DNA of 64,000 nucleotides, from contig JABSQP010000005.1 in NCBI GenBank assembly GCA_013215815.1, positions 62,001-126,000 of the forward strand, written 5' to 3'. Below the pieces are notes generated by a model. It was given only the letters and a program-made list of their open reading frames with translations, ran no database searches and had not been told where the DNA came from. Origin of the DNA: Alphaproteobacteria bacterium (GTDB taxonomy: Bacteria; Pseudomonadota; Alphaproteobacteria; Micavibrionales; Micavibrionaceae). Each line of letters begins with the position of its first letter. Within the stretch, counting starts at the first letter, position 1. Positions 9,305-17,861 of this stretch are shown here, one piece after another. The position numbers and the translations under genes were made by a program.

Positions 9305-10224
9305 CCATAATCACTATTAACACCACCGTAAGCAATTCCAAAGACACCTTCAGACAGTCTTTTTACACGCCCATCCATAGCCTGCACTTCTCGCTCCTGA
9401 GTTGGGTAAGCCGGCATGTTCCTACACGTGTGCAATAACCGCAGCGTAGAAACAAGGTCAACCATATGTAATCTCTCTTCATCTAGCTGCCGGCCAGAGC
9501 CTGCTTCATAAGCGCCCTTAATTGGTTCAAAGAGGAATTTATTCAACGCACCAAAATGCCTGAAATCAGTCTCTGGCATCCCATATCCAGAGTAAGCAAA
9601 ATCAATAAGCGCCTCTGGCTTACGTTCACCTGCATTAAATGCAATGTTATCGAAGCTCAAATCACCATGACAGAAAACAGGATCTACACCCTGCTCTAGG
9701 GACATCAACTTCTGTGATAATTGATTATAAAAGCCGCTTTTCCTTAAACGATCAGGATCGTACATCTGCGCTTCTTCCAACATATTCCACAAAACACTAT
9801 ATTCACCTGAATAAGCCGCTGGTGTTTCCTTATGAATTGAAGCCATAAAAGACCCAACATCTTGGAATGCTTGCTGTTGATCTTGAGGTGACCAGGAATG
9901 AACATCTCTATGATTTAAAAAGGCCGCGCCTTGAATACGTTCCATCGTGATTGAGCCGACATACCCTCTTGCCCTATCTAATGATTTTATAGAACCACCC
10001 TGCTCTGAAACACTGTGCAGCTGAGGGACATGCAAGGTAGCAGATTGCAGTTGTGACAAGTAATGCGCCTCACGACGCAATAACGCAGAGGCATCGTGAT
10101 ATGGGACAGCCATTAAGTACTTAACAGCACGATCACCTTCTGCATAAACACATGCAGAACGCCCCTCTCCCAAACATTCAACTCGTTGCGAGCATGCTTC
10201 ACCGTTAAAATCACTTAAATCCAT
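9289..10224 (-). CDS. APH/choline kinase-family phosphotransferase
   Basis: A 311-residue protein with the aminoglycoside-phosphotransferase fold. It has an N-lobe GEGRSACVYAEGDRAVKYL near residue 19, the catalytic loop FCHGDLSFDNIAF near 184 with the expected Asp and Asn, and IDFAYSGYGMPETDFRHFG carrying the metal-binding Asp. Relatives phosphorylate small molecules (choline, fructosamine, homoserine, aminoglycosides); the substrate cannot be told here. It is inserted between dapF and mtaB. A dyad TTTTTACA-n6-TGTAAAAA lies directly before its ATG, with no clear ribosome site, so the true start could be slightly downstream. Confidence 0.75.
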   Translation of the reverse strand: MDLSDFNGEACSQRVECLGEGRSACVYAEGDRAVKYLMAVPYHDASALLRREAHYLSQLQSATLHVPQLHSVSEQGGSIKSLDRARGYVGSITMERIQGAAFLNHRDVHSWSPQDQQQAFQDVGSFMASIHKETPAAYSGEYSVLWNMLEEAQMYDPDRLRKSGFYNQLSQKLMSLEQGVDPVFCHGDLSFDNIAFNAGERKPEALIDFAYSGYGMPETDFRHFGALNKFLFEPIKGAYEAGSGRQLDEERLHMVDLVSTLRLLHTCRNMPAYPTQEREVQAMDGRVKRLSEGVFGIAYGGVNSDYGLHNY

Positions 10225-10229
10225 AGGTA

Positions 10230-10251
10230 TTTTTACAACATTATGTAAAAA
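10230..10251. promoter_or_regulatory. Inverted repeat upstream of the kinase gene
   Basis: TTTTTACA (10230-10237) and TGTAAAAA (10244-10251) form a perfect dyad with a six-base spacer, in the 35-base gap between dapF and the kinase gene. It includes one copy of TTATGTAAA (10241-10249). It could be an operator or a weak hairpin. Confidence 0.45.
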
Positions 10252-10259
10252 TATGCAAT

Positions 10260-11081
10260 TTAAACGTTTATAGTCCCATCAAAAACATATGAAACAGGTC
10301 CTGTCATTGCCACTTGCGCGTCATCTGACGGCCATTCAATAATCAGATCACCGCCATCCAGCGTTACTGTCACCTTACGCCTTGTTAGGCCACGTCGGAT
10401 GGCCGCAACAGCCACAGCGCACGCACCGGACCCACACGCCTGTGTAATTCCTGCACCGCGCTCCCAAACACGCATACGAACATGATTAGGTGACAAGGCC
10501 TCAACAAACTCAACATTTGTTCTATTTGGAAAAAGCGGATCTGTTTCAAAGCGCTTTCCCTGCTTTTCCACACCATCATCCCCCATATCATCCACAGAAC
10601 CATCCACAAAGAACACGCAATGCGGGTTCCCCATAGACACCGCAACAGGATCGCCATCTAACGGCAGATGCAACGTATCGCATTTCTCAGAGAGCGGGAT
10701 TTCATCCCACTGCAATTTAGGCTCCCCCATTTGTACGGTGACTTGTCCATCTTCGGCGCGCGAACAATTCAGCGCACCCACGACAGTTTCAATCACAAGC
10801 TGATCAACATCATCCTCACGCATCAACAGGTCCGCGACACAGCGCGTCGCATTACCGCATGCCTCTGCCTCACTTCCATCAGGATTATAAATCCGCATAA
10901 AGTTGATTTCCTGAAAGCTCTTGGAAGTTTCAATCACAATCAATTGATCACAACCCACCCCGCGCTTGCGATCAGCTATCCTCTGGATTTGTTCTCTGGA
11001 AAGCCTGATATCCTTGACTCTCGCGTCAAGTATGACAAAATCATTTCCAAGCCCATGCATTTTTTTAAACGTATATGTCAT
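10260..11081 (-). CDS. dapF: Diaminopimelate epimerase
   Basis: Converts LL- to meso-diaminopimelate for lysine and peptidoglycan synthesis in the cytoplasm. At 273 residues it has usual length. The N-terminal KMHGLGNDFVILD, the first catalytic Cys in EACGNATRC near residue 75, the substrate loop SMGNPHCVFFVD, and the second catalytic Cys in TQACGSGACAVA near 215 are all visible. It is divergent from the small membrane-protein gene at 11099, only 17 bases away, so the two share a promoter region. Confidence 0.97.
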   Translation of the reverse strand: MTYTFKKMHGLGNDFVILDARVKDIRLSREQIQRIADRKRGVGCDQLIVIETSKSFQEINFMRIYNPDGSEAEACGNATRCVADLLMREDDVDQLVIETVVGALNCSRAEDGQVTVQMGEPKLQWDEIPLSEKCDTLHLPLDGDPVAVSMGNPHCVFFVDGSVDDMGDDGVEKQGKRFETDPLFPNRTNVEFVEALSPNHVRMRVWERGAGITQACGSGACAVAVAAIRRGLTRRKVTVTLDGGDLIIEWPSDDAQVAMTGPVSYVFDGTINV

Positions 11082-11098
11082 AGTGATGGAGACATATC

Positions 11099-11401
11099 AT
11101 GAATTTGTTCGCGAATAAACGCAAAGTCCGCAGCATGTCTGCAGAAATACTCTCTGGCGCACAAAATGTGCGTATTGAACCTGCTAATGATGCGGGCACA
11201 CCTGCAGGCCAAGAGTATTTCGAATTTCATCAGTTTTTGAAAAATGAGAAGAAACAAGCGTTTTGGGGCGGCTTTGCTATTGCTGCTATGGCAGCAATCA
11301 TTCTAACGCTCGGCCTTATCCTAACCAGTGCCAGCGGTATCACATTTATGACCTGTCAGGAATTTGGCGAGATCTTCACTTGCCGCTTTGGCGGTCTGTA
11401 G
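11099..11401 (+). CDS. Small single-pass membrane protein
   Basis: A 100-residue protein with a basic N-terminus, a soluble segment of about 50 residues, and one hydrophobic segment at about 54-77. Two Cys occur in the C-terminal part. The ATG at 11099 is preceded by GGAGA at good spacing. It is divergent from dapF and about 210 bases upstream of ffh. No family recognised; likely an inner-membrane protein. Confidence 0.6.
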   Translation: MNLFANKRKVRSMSAEILSGAQNVRIEPANDAGTPAGQEYFEFHQFLKNEKKQAFWGGFAIAAMAAIILTLGLILTSASGITFMTCQEFGEIFTCRFGGL

Positions 11402-11542
11402 CCAGCGCAGACGATCTTGATGAGGCTAACACAACAAATATGATCGAACCTGCAGCGAATACGCTTGACATTTCCCCTCTAAATCCGTAAAAACCACTCA
11501 AATTCAGCGGTATTTTGAAAATTTACCGTGTCTAGCGATACC

Positions 11543-11583
11543 CCCCAGTCAGCGAAATCACGCCCACTGGGGTCGTTTTCGTT
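11543..11583 (+). terminator. Hairpin with T-rich tail upstream of ffh
   Basis: CCCCAGT (11543-11549) pairs with ACTGGGG (11566-11572), and an inner GCG/CGC pair extends the stem. TCGTTTTC follows. It lies downstream of the small membrane-protein gene and about 32 bases before the ffh GTG start. It may end the upstream transcript or act as a leader structure for ffh. Apart from this the 11402-11614 interval shows no further signal. Confidence 0.5.
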
Positions 11584-11614
11584 ATTAAATTATTGATTTA
11601 AGGAACGCAGATAA

Positions 11615-13207
11615 GTGTTTGATAGTCTTGGTGATAAATTAGGCGGAATATTTGAAAAACTCCGCGGTAAAGGACGCCTCTCAGAGGAGGACGTCAATAA
11701 TGCTGCGCGTGAGATTCGTATCGCCCTTCTAGAGGCTGATGTTGCCCTTCCGGTCGTCAAAGACTTCATCGAGACAGTTAAAGAAAAAGCTATCGGCGAA
11801 GACATCATTAGAAGCGTCTCCCCTGCCCAGCAAGTTGTTAAAATCGTTCATGATGCAATGGTTGAGATGCTTGGCGGTGAACAGGCTGAAGAGCTAAACA
11901 TTAAAGCGACGCCACCTGCTGCTTTCTTGATGGTGGGTCTGCAAGGTTCTGGTAAGACAACATCGACGGCAAAAATCTCTAAATTTTTGAGCGATAAGCA
12001 TAACAAGAAGATGCTTATGGCGTCTCTGGATACCCAGCGCCCTGCCGCGCAAGAGCAGCTAGCTGTTCTTGGTGAGCAAACAGGCGTTGATACGCTTGAG
12101 ATCATTAAAGGCCAAAGTCCGATTGAGATCACAAAGCGCGCGATGGAAGAAGCCCGCCTTGGCGGATATGACATCGTAATGCTTGATACTGCGGGTCGCC
12201 TTGCCATTGACGAAGAGTTGATGGAAGAAGTCGCCGCCATCTCTAAGCTATCTAACCCAACGGAAACGCTGCTTGTTGTCGATACGATGACAGGTCAGGA
12301 CGCGGTCAACGTTGCCAAAGAATTCGACGAAAAAGTCGGCATCACAGGCATCATGATGACACGTATTGATGGTGATGCACGCGGTGGTGCGGCCATGTCT
12401 ATGCGCGGCATTACAGGTAAGCCGATCAAGCTGATGGGTACCGGTGAGCAGTGGGATAAGATTGAAGCCTTCCATCCTGACCGTATTGCCGGGCGTATCC
12501 TTGGCATGGGTGACGTTGTCTCCCTCGTGGAAAAGGCACAAGAAAGCATTGAGCAAGAAGACGCTCTCGCGATGGCCGAGAAATTCAAGAAAGGCCAGTT
12601 TGATTTCAACGATATGCTTCAGCAGATGCAGCAAATGTCCAAAATGGGCGGCGCGGGCGCACTGATGAAGATGCTACCGGGTCTGGGTAAGCTGGCCAGC
12701 CAGCTCGACGAAGCAAATGTTGATGAAACAATCCTAAAGAAACAAGAAGCCATCATCCTATCGATGACAAAGGCAGAGCGTGAGAAACCTGCCCTTCTCA
12801 ACGCATCCCGTAAAAAGCGTATTGCTGCAGGTTCTGGGACAAGCGTTCAAGAGATCAATAAGATCTGCAAGCAGCAGCAGCAAATGCAAACCGTCATGAA
12901 GCGCATCAAAAAGATGGGTATGGGCGGCATGATGAAACAAATGAAAGGCCTGATGGGCGGTAAAGCCGATGAGCTTGAGCTGATGGCGCAAAGCATGGAT
13001 CCGGACGGCCTTGCCAAAGATATGGCGGGCATGAATGAAGGACCACTGGGCGCAAACCCATTTGACGGTCAAGCCTCTGGCGGGCTTCCTGGTTTAGGTG
13101 GTGGCCTACCGGGACTTGGCGGCGCAGCGGGTATGGCCGGAATGCCTGGCTTACCGACACGCGGCGGCACAAAGAAAAACCGTAAGAAAAAAGGAAAGAA
13201 GAAATAA
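11615..13207 (+). CDS. ffh: Signal recognition particle protein Ffh
   Basis: SRP GTPase that binds signal sequences of nascent membrane and exported proteins and hands them to FtsY. At 530 residues it shows GLQGSGKTTSTAKI near residue 108, DTAGRLAIDEELM near 191, TRIDGDARGGAAMS near 247, and a methionine-rich M domain. The C-terminus is a Gly/Leu/Met-rich linker ending in a lysine-rich tail, longer than the E. coli protein. The start is GTG at 11615 with AAGGA upstream. No 4.5S RNA gene is visible nearby. Confidence 0.97.
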   Translation: MFDSLGDKLGGIFEKLRGKGRLSEEDVNNAAREIRIALLEADVALPVVKDFIETVKEKAIGEDIIRSVSPAQQVVKIVHDAMVEMLGGEQAEELNIKATPPAAFLMVGLQGSGKTTSTAKISKFLSDKHNKKMLMASLDTQRPAAQEQLAVLGEQTGVDTLEIIKGQSPIEITKRAMEEARLGGYDIVMLDTAGRLAIDEELMEEVAAISKLSNPTETLLVVDTMTGQDAVNVAKEFDEKVGITGIMMTRIDGDARGGAAMSMRGITGKPIKLMGTGEQWDKIEAFHPDRIAGRILGMGDVVSLVEKAQESIEQEDALAMAEKFKKGQFDFNDMLQQMQQMSKMGGAGALMKMLPGLGKLASQLDEANVDETILKKQEAIILSMTKAEREKPALLNASRKKRIAAGSGTSVQEINKICKQQQQMQTVMKRIKKMGMGGMMKQMKGLMGGKADELELMAQSMDPDGLAKDMAGMNEGPLGANPFDGQASGGLPGLGGGLPGLGGAAGMAGMPGLPTRGGTKKNRKKKGKKK

Positions 13208-13560
13208 TGAAGAAACTTCTTTCAGGATTGCCTCAATATACAACGTGGCTGATTTCTGCGTTTTTATTTTTTTTAATTGCTAATTTTGAAATTAGTACGG
13301 GAGGTCATCTTCCTAAAGGTATGGAAATGATTTTCAAGGCCCAACTTAAAGCAGAACGATACGATGAAGCCGTTCAAATGATTGAAAGCTTAGTGATTAA
13401 AAGGAACACTCCCCAACTATTAATACTAATATCATTCATCGCCTTATTTACATGCGTTAGAAAGAACTTAGATAAAATTAAGCCTTTTGCAAATCATCTT
13501 CATTGGGCTTTAGGAGGGCTAACCCTCTTATTCATTTCATTTAAAGGACAACTTAATTAA
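13207..13560 (+). CDS. Small multipass membrane protein between ffh and rpsP
   Basis: A 117-residue protein whose ATG overlaps the ffh stop by one base, so it should be translated by coupling. Hydrophobic segments occur at about 12-28, 68-84 and 97-112, with a charged stretch between the first two. The local DNA is AT-rich compared with ffh. This position is normally directly followed by rpsP in related genomes, so the gene is an insertion in the operon. No family recognised. Confidence 0.6.
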   Translation: MKKLLSGLPQYTTWLISAFLFFLIANFEISTGGHLPKGMEMIFKAQLKAERYDEAVQMIESLVIKRNTPQLLILISFIALFTCVRKNLDKIKPFANHLHWALGGLTLLFISFKGQLN

Positions 13561-13597
13561 CCGAATTGCAATTTGACTATTAAAAAGGAGAACTAAA

Positions 13598-14101
13598 ATG
13601 GCACTAGCAATGAGACTATCAAGAGGCGGACGTAAGAAGCGTCCATTTTACCGTATCGTCGTAGCAGACAAGCGCATGCCGCGTGATGGCCGCTACATCG
13701 AGCGTTTGGGGACTTACAACCCACTTCTTGCAAAAGACGATGAAAACCGCGTGAACCTAAACGAAGAGCGCATCAAGCACTGGCTCGCAGAAGGCGCTGA
13801 GCCATCTTACCGTGTTGCTGTATTCCTCGGTAAAGCGGGTATCGCACCGATGCCTGAGCAACGCAACAACCCACAAAAAGCGGAAGCATCAGAAAAAACA
13901 AAGATGCGTATTGCAGACAAAGAAGAAAAGCGTAAAGCGCAAGCTGAAGCAGCAGCAGCGGCTGAAGAAGAAGCAAAAGCAGCAGCGGAAGCTGCAGCAG
14001 CTGAGCCAGCACCTGAGGCACAAGAAGCTCCTGCAGAGGAAGCAGCAGCTGAAGAAGCTGCTGCGGACGCTCCTGAAGCAGAAGAGAAAAAAGAAGGTTA
14101 A
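13598..14101 (+). CDS. rpsP: 30S ribosomal protein S16 with long acidic tail
   Basis: Ribosomal protein of the small-subunit body. The first 85 residues are a canonical S16: [25 protein letters not shown] is recognisable across residues 2-26. They are followed by roughly 80 residues of Ala/Glu/Lys low-complexity tail, making 167 residues against about 80-90 in E. coli. Tails of this kind are known in alphaproteobacterial S16. An AAGGAGA ribosome site precedes the ATG. Head of the rpsP-rimM-trmD unit. Confidence 0.97.
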   Translation: MALAMRLSRGGRKKRPFYRIVVADKRMPRDGRYIERLGTYNPLLAKDDENRVNLNEERIKHWLAEGAEPSYRVAVFLGKAGIAPMPEQRNNPQKAEASEKTKMRIADKEEKRKAQAEAAAAAEEEAKAAAEAAAAEPAPEAQEAPAEEAAAEEAAADAPEAEEKKEG

Positions 14102-14118
14102 TTCCTTCTCTCTTGGCT

Positions 14119-14640
14119 ATGAACACAAACAAGCCCTCTCTTGCCAACGAAAAGCGCATTATGGTTGCGAAGATCGCTACCGCGCATGGCATCAGAGGGC
14201 TTGTTAAACTTCACATCTATGCCGACGATGAACAGCTTGCGGGTGGCACGCTCTACACATCCGAAAACGGCAAAGACACTCTCGATATTACATTAAAGAA
14301 TGCGACGGCCAAGCACTGGCTTGCCGCTATTGATGGTGTTACAGATCGTAATTCGGCCGAAGCCCTTCGCGGCACAGAGCTCTATGTGGATCAGGATATT
14401 CTACCTGAAATCGGCGAAGATGAATTTTACTATTCTGATCTAATAGGCCTCCCTGCCATCGATGAAGATGGCGCAGAGATAGGCAAAATCATTGCCGTTG
14501 AAAACTTCGGCGCATCCGACCTCATCGAAATTCAACCACAAGGTGAGAGCAGTTTTTATCTACCGGTTAGCGATGAAACCCTGCTAGAAATAACGGATGA
14601 TAAAATCGTTATTTCTATTCCGGAAGGGTTATTAGAATGA
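14119..14640 (+). CDS. rimM: Ribosome maturation factor RimM
   Basis: Assembly factor that binds S19 and promotes maturation of the 30S head. The N-terminal domain begins KIATAHGIRGLVKLHIYADD; the C-terminal PRC-barrel region includes DEFYYSDLIGLPAIDEDG and FGASDLIEIQPQG. The start is uncertain: TTG at 14113, ATG at 14119 and ATG at 14161 are all in frame and none has a clear ribosome site; 14119 gives 173 residues, a normal length. The stop overlaps the trmD start (ATGA). Confidence 0.92.
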   Translation: MNTNKPSLANEKRIMVAKIATAHGIRGLVKLHIYADDEQLAGGTLYTSENGKDTLDITLKNATAKHWLAAIDGVTDRNSAEALRGTELYVDQDILPEIGEDEFYYSDLIGLPAIDEDGAEIGKIIAVENFGASDLIEIQPQGESSFYLPVSDETLLEITDDKIVISIPEGLLE

Positions 14641-15329
14641 GTTTAAATTTCAACCTCCTCACCCTCTTCCCTGATATGTTCCCGGGCATGCTTGGTCATT
14701 CATTAGCTGGGCGAGCGCATGAGCGTGGGGACTGGGCATTTAATGCGATAGACATCCGTGATTTTGCGACAGACAATCACAAAACGGTCGATGACACGCC
14801 TTATGGCGGCGGCGCAGGCATGGTGATGCGCGCCGATGTCATTGAAAGCGCCCTACTCTCAGTTGAAAAGCCCGGTCGTAAAATTTACCTCTCCCCGCGC
14901 GGTAAAGTGTTTAACCAAACTCTTGCAAAAGAGCTTTCTCAAGAAGAAAACATCACACTTCTTTGTGGTCGTTATGAAGGCATTGACCACCGCGTGCTGG
15001 AAGCCCATGAATTCGAAGAAATCTCTATTGGTGATTATGTTCTCTCTGGCGGTGAACCTGCAGCCCTTATCATGATGGATGCATGTATTCGCCTGCTTCC
15101 TGGTGTCATGGGAAATGTTGATACGGCCGATAATGAAAGCTTTGGCGCTAATACAGGCGGTTTACTTGAATACCCGCACTATACGCGCCCTGCCGAATGG
15201 ACGGCATCAAACGGCAAAACCTATGATGTACCTGAAGTATTGCGCGGCGGTAATCACGCCGATATTGACAAATGGCGCGAAGAAAAAAGCTTAAAAGTTA
15301 CTAAGGCTGTGCGCCCGGACCTTTTGTAA
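14637..15329 (+). CDS. trmD: tRNA (guanine37-N1)-methyltransferase
   Basis: SAM-dependent SPOUT enzyme that methylates G37 of tRNAs reading codons that start with C, and prevents +1 frameshifting. At 230 residues it shows the N-terminal NLLTLFPDMFPG, the knot region LLCGRYEGIDHRVLE and IGDYVLSGGEPAALIMMDACI, and the C-terminal LEYPHYTRPAEW. It overlaps rimM by four bases. Its last 29 bases are overlapped antisense by the SET-domain gene. Confidence 0.97.
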   Translation: MSLNFNLLTLFPDMFPGMLGHSLAGRAHERGDWAFNAIDIRDFATDNHKTVDDTPYGGGAGMVMRADVIESALLSVEKPGRKIYLSPRGKVFNQTLAKELSQEENITLLCGRYEGIDHRVLEAHEFEEISIGDYVLSGGEPAALIMMDACIRLLPGVMGNVDTADNESFGANTGGLLEYPHYTRPAEWTASNGKTYDVPEVLRGGNHADIDKWREEKSLKVTKAVRPDLL

Positions 15330-16221
15330 TGTGCTCCATCATTTTTCGCCTAATACTATGCGTTTGCCTATCAGGGTCATCATAGGCACGCCACTTACCG
15401 CCTTGGTAATTCCAAGTTAACTCTGTTCCAGCGGGAATATCTACCTTGGCATAAAAATCGTAACCATCAGGGCGCATATTCGCTGCTTTAACGGGGCGGC
15501 CTGCCCAATCAACAATATCTTCAACGGGTGCATCATTTGCCCATTTCAAAAGAGTTTCACCAACACGCCCATACTTATCAAAGCGCTCCATCATATTCAG
15601 GCCTTCATCTTGAGCTGGTGGCGCAAACACGTAAGTCATACTGTCATGATCAATGGCGTTATAACTTGGGCCAAGATATTCTCCTATCCAAGTTCCCTTA
15701 GGAATATCAACTTTAGCAAAAAGCCCCTTCTCCCGGCGCCCTTTTTCATCAGGAGGAATAAGTTCTGAATCACGTGCTTCTGTCAGTTGTTCTAGTGTTC
15801 TTTCTACGTCTACTGCGCGCTTCTTTCTGCCAATTATATCCCCATGCGACTCAAGCAGTCTTTCTAGGCTATATCGGGCACTACGATCATCTTCAGGCAC
15901 CATAGGTCCGCTCAACTCCATAAGTCTCTCAGCATTAAATTGGTCAGTCTGAGCACCTTCATCATGAAGCCTGTGATCTTTTGTCATCTCATATAAATCT
16001 TCAGGTTTAATATCTCCAGCATTCCATTTATCTAAAATTGCCCATATCTGTGATTTAGTGAAATTAGCCACAATAAGATACGTCATTTGACCGCCATAAG
16101 CGCGCCCATCAATGGAAAACAAAACTCTGTCATTTTCGTAACTTGCGCTCATACCACTGACAATAGGAGCTAAACGCATCTTTAGAGCCCATTGGCGACG
16201 CGCCGTTTTAGCACGAACCAC
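15301..16221 (-). CDS. SET-domain protein (C-terminal portion; probably interrupted upstream)
   Basis: The 306-residue frame from GTG at 16221 carries a SET-like methyltransferase domain at about 160-275: KGLFAKVDIPKGTWIGEYLG, the short WAND, then NMRPDGYDFYAKVDIPAGTE with LTWNYQGG. SET proteins transfer methyl groups from SAM to lysine. The canonical NH-type motif is not clear, so activity is uncertain. The frame stays open 27 codons upstream of the GTG to an in-frame TAA at 16300-16302, beyond which a 61-residue frame continues, so this is probably the 3' part of a longer gene. It overlaps trmD by 29 bases in antisense. Confidence 0.6.
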   Translation of the reverse strand: MVRAKTARRQWALKMRLAPIVSGMSASYENDRVLFSIDGRAYGGQMTYLIVANFTKSQIWAILDKWNAGDIKPEDLYEMTKDHRLHDEGAQTDQFNAERLMELSGPMVPEDDRSARYSLERLLESHGDIIGRKKRAVDVERTLEQLTEARDSELIPPDEKGRREKGLFAKVDIPKGTWIGEYLGPSYNAIDHDSMTYVFAPPAQDEGLNMMERFDKYGRVGETLLKWANDAPVEDIVDWAGRPVKAANMRPDGYDFYAKVDIPAGTELTWNYQGGKWRAYDDPDRQTHSIRRKMMEHITKGPGAQP

Positions 16222-16299
16222 ATCTGCAAATGCGTTCTTTACCTGAAAGTCTGCTAACAGTGTAATTAAAGCACCATCACGGCTAAGACTATGAGGTGA

Positions 16300-16485
16300 T
16301 TATGATGGCTCAGCCGTGCTCATAAAAGACTTTAGATTGCTTTCAATACGAAAAGGCTTACCCATAACCCTATTGAGTAGAGTTCTTCCGTAAGCGTTAA
16401 ACGCCCAGGAGATAAAGGGGGGTGCACTATTCGCCCTCCCGCCCGGCATCTTTGACAGATCGTTCTTATCCATTTTTATACTCAC
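16300..16485 (-). pseudogene. N-terminal fragment in frame with the SET-domain gene
   Basis: A 61-residue frame begins MSIKMDKNDL and stops with TAA at 16300-16302. The next 27 codons, in the same frame, lead without another stop into the SET-domain frame. One nonsense change would therefore explain the split of an approximately 395-codon gene. The N-terminal part shows no known motif. An independent small gene is a weaker alternative. The remaining 16486-16648 interval holds the rplS leader, with no clear promoter. Confidence 0.5.
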
Positions 16486-16648
16486 ACACCAAAAATATTA
16501 CGTAAACTAACAAAACTCTTGCAGAATTACAAGCATTCTGGCATAAAGCGGCAGTTTTTATAGTTAAAACGGAAAAGAAGCTGCCTTCATTGCGCACAAT
16601 GTTGATTATCGAGCTTCGCGTAACGTATTAGAAATTAAGGATAAGAAG

Positions 16649-17227
16649 ATGAATACATTACAAAAATTTGAAGCACGTCAGAGCGAAAAGTTTCTTGCTG
16701 AAAAGAACATTCCAGAGTTCTCTCCTGGCGACACAGTAAAAGTTAACGTTAAAATTCGTGAAGGCTCACGTGAGCGTGTACAGGCATTTGAAGGTGTTTG
16801 TATTGCACGCGCTGGTACAACCGGCCCAAACGCAAGCTTCACAGTTCGTAAAATCAGCCTTGGTGAAGGCGTGGAACGTGTGTTCCCTCTTTTCTCACCA
16901 CGTATCGACAGCACCGAATTGGTTCGCCGTGGTGATGTTCGCCGTGCGAAGCTTTACTACCTTCGCGATCGTCGCGGTAAATCAGCACGTATTGCTGAAC
17001 GTACAAGCGGTCACGGTCTTGAGACAGCTGTTGATGAGACAAAAGAAGGCATGACACAAACAGCAAAACGCGCAGCGAAAAAGGCTGAAAAAGACGCACG
17101 TCGCCAAGAAGCTCGCGCAGCGCAAGATAAGATCAAAGCTGAAAAGGCTGCTGCAAAAGAAGCAGAAGCTAAAGCGGCTGAAGCGGAGGCAGCTGCTGCA
17201 GAGGCTCCTGAAGCAGTATCTGAATAA
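16649..17227 (+). CDS. rplS: 50S ribosomal protein L19 with Ala/Lys/Glu tail
   Basis: Large-subunit protein at the 30S-50S interface. Residues 1-120 are a typical L19: [33 protein letters not shown] and the [26 protein letters not shown] region. A tail of about 70 Ala/Lys/Glu residues follows, making 192 residues against about 115 in E. coli. AAGGATAAGAAG precedes the ATG. It normally follows trmD directly; here the SET gene intervenes on the other strand. A terminator follows at 17257. Confidence 0.97.
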   Translation: MNTLQKFEARQSEKFLAEKNIPEFSPGDTVKVNVKIREGSRERVQAFEGVCIARAGTTGPNASFTVRKISLGEGVERVFPLFSPRIDSTELVRRGDVRRAKLYYLRDRRGKSARIAERTSGHGLETAVDETKEGMTQTAKRAAKKAEKDARRQEARAAQDKIKAEKAAAKEAEAKAAEAEAAAAEAPEAVSE

Positions 17228-17256
17228 GATCTTTTTAGATATTGAGAATAAAGAAG

Positions 17257-17283
17257 AAGCGCGGTTTAATCTGCGCTTTTTTT
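17257..17283 (+). terminator. Intrinsic terminator after rplS
   Basis: AAGCGCGG (17257-17264) pairs with CTGCGCTT (17271-17278) across a six-base loop, followed by an uninterrupted T run. Its minus-strand complement can also stop transcripts of the convergent gene ending at 17282. Confidence 0.8.
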
Positions 17284-17845
17284 ATGGCGTAAAAGGATTA
17301 TCAACTGGCGACCAATCGCCCGCATACTCGGCAGAAAAAGCATTTGCCACATAATAATTGCGAGACCCCGGTAATAAACCATACTCAGCAAACAGACAGT
17401 GCCCCACAAGCTGATCCTGAACATCGGGAACACCATGATTAGATAAGACAGCTTCATTGAATGCAGAAAAAGCTATACCGCCAAGACTGAATTCATTCGG
17501 CGCCAAGCCTACACGTTCTCCCCATTCCGCGATGTATAGAGCGTGGCTCCCATCTGGTGAAACAGAACAATTCAATTCGTCAGAGACTTCAGGGTAAATA
17601 ATCGTACCTTCGGGCGTTTGATAACCTGCCCCTTGCTCATATTGATCAAAAATCCAACGGCTTTCACGACGATCAAATTCATTACTCATTTGACGGTTAT
17701 CCAAATCACAGCTTTCAACAAAAGCAATAGCCGCTATCAAAGTAAGAGAGCGTATGCTCCCTTCGCCAGGATTGAAATTGTCAAAAAATCGGACGACCCT
17801 TGCGTCAACGCGTTGTATAAATGTTGGCTCTACACCAGTAAGCAT
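17282..17845 (-). CDS. Hypothetical 187-residue protein
   Basis: A soluble protein with no signal peptide. The N-terminal region (MLTGVEPTFIQRVDARVV) is followed by a hydrophobic helix LTLIAAIAFVESCD and then an aromatic- and Gly-rich half (FDQYEQGAGYQTPEGTIIYP, SLGGIAFSAFNEAVLSNHG). I do not recognise the family. GGAAG precedes the ATG. It forms a same-strand run with the genes at 17911 and 18658, each with its own ribosome site and terminator, all placed between rplS and leuC. Confidence 0.55.
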   Translation of the reverse strand: MLTGVEPTFIQRVDARVVRFFDNFNPGEGSIRSLTLIAAIAFVESCDLDNRQMSNEFDRRESRWIFDQYEQGAGYQTPEGTIIYPEVSDELNCSVSPDGSHALYIAEWGERVGLAPNEFSLGGIAFSAFNEAVLSNHGVPDVQDQLVGHCLFAEYGLLPGSRNYYVANAFSAEYAGDWSPVDNPFTP

Positions 17846-17861
17846 ATTCTTCCTTTAAATA

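Noticed and set aside
11263-11490. Second plus-strand frame past the small membrane-protein gene
   Set aside because: It overlaps the better frame with a ribosome site; the Cys/Tyr-rich translation looks like a shadow.
11402-11614. 4.5S SRP RNA gene next to ffh
   Set aside because: The hairpin lacks the conserved GGAAGG / AGCAGCC tetraloop helix of SRP RNA; it is better read as terminator or leader.
13773-14207. Leu- and Lys/Gln-rich frames over rpsP
   Set aside because: They are out-of-frame readings of the Ala/Glu tail codons of S16.
8875-16485. TAA reassigned to a sense codon
   Set aside because: Two in-frame TAA codons suggested it, but many confident genes here end in TAA (for example pgk, ffh, trmD), so TAA is a normal stop.
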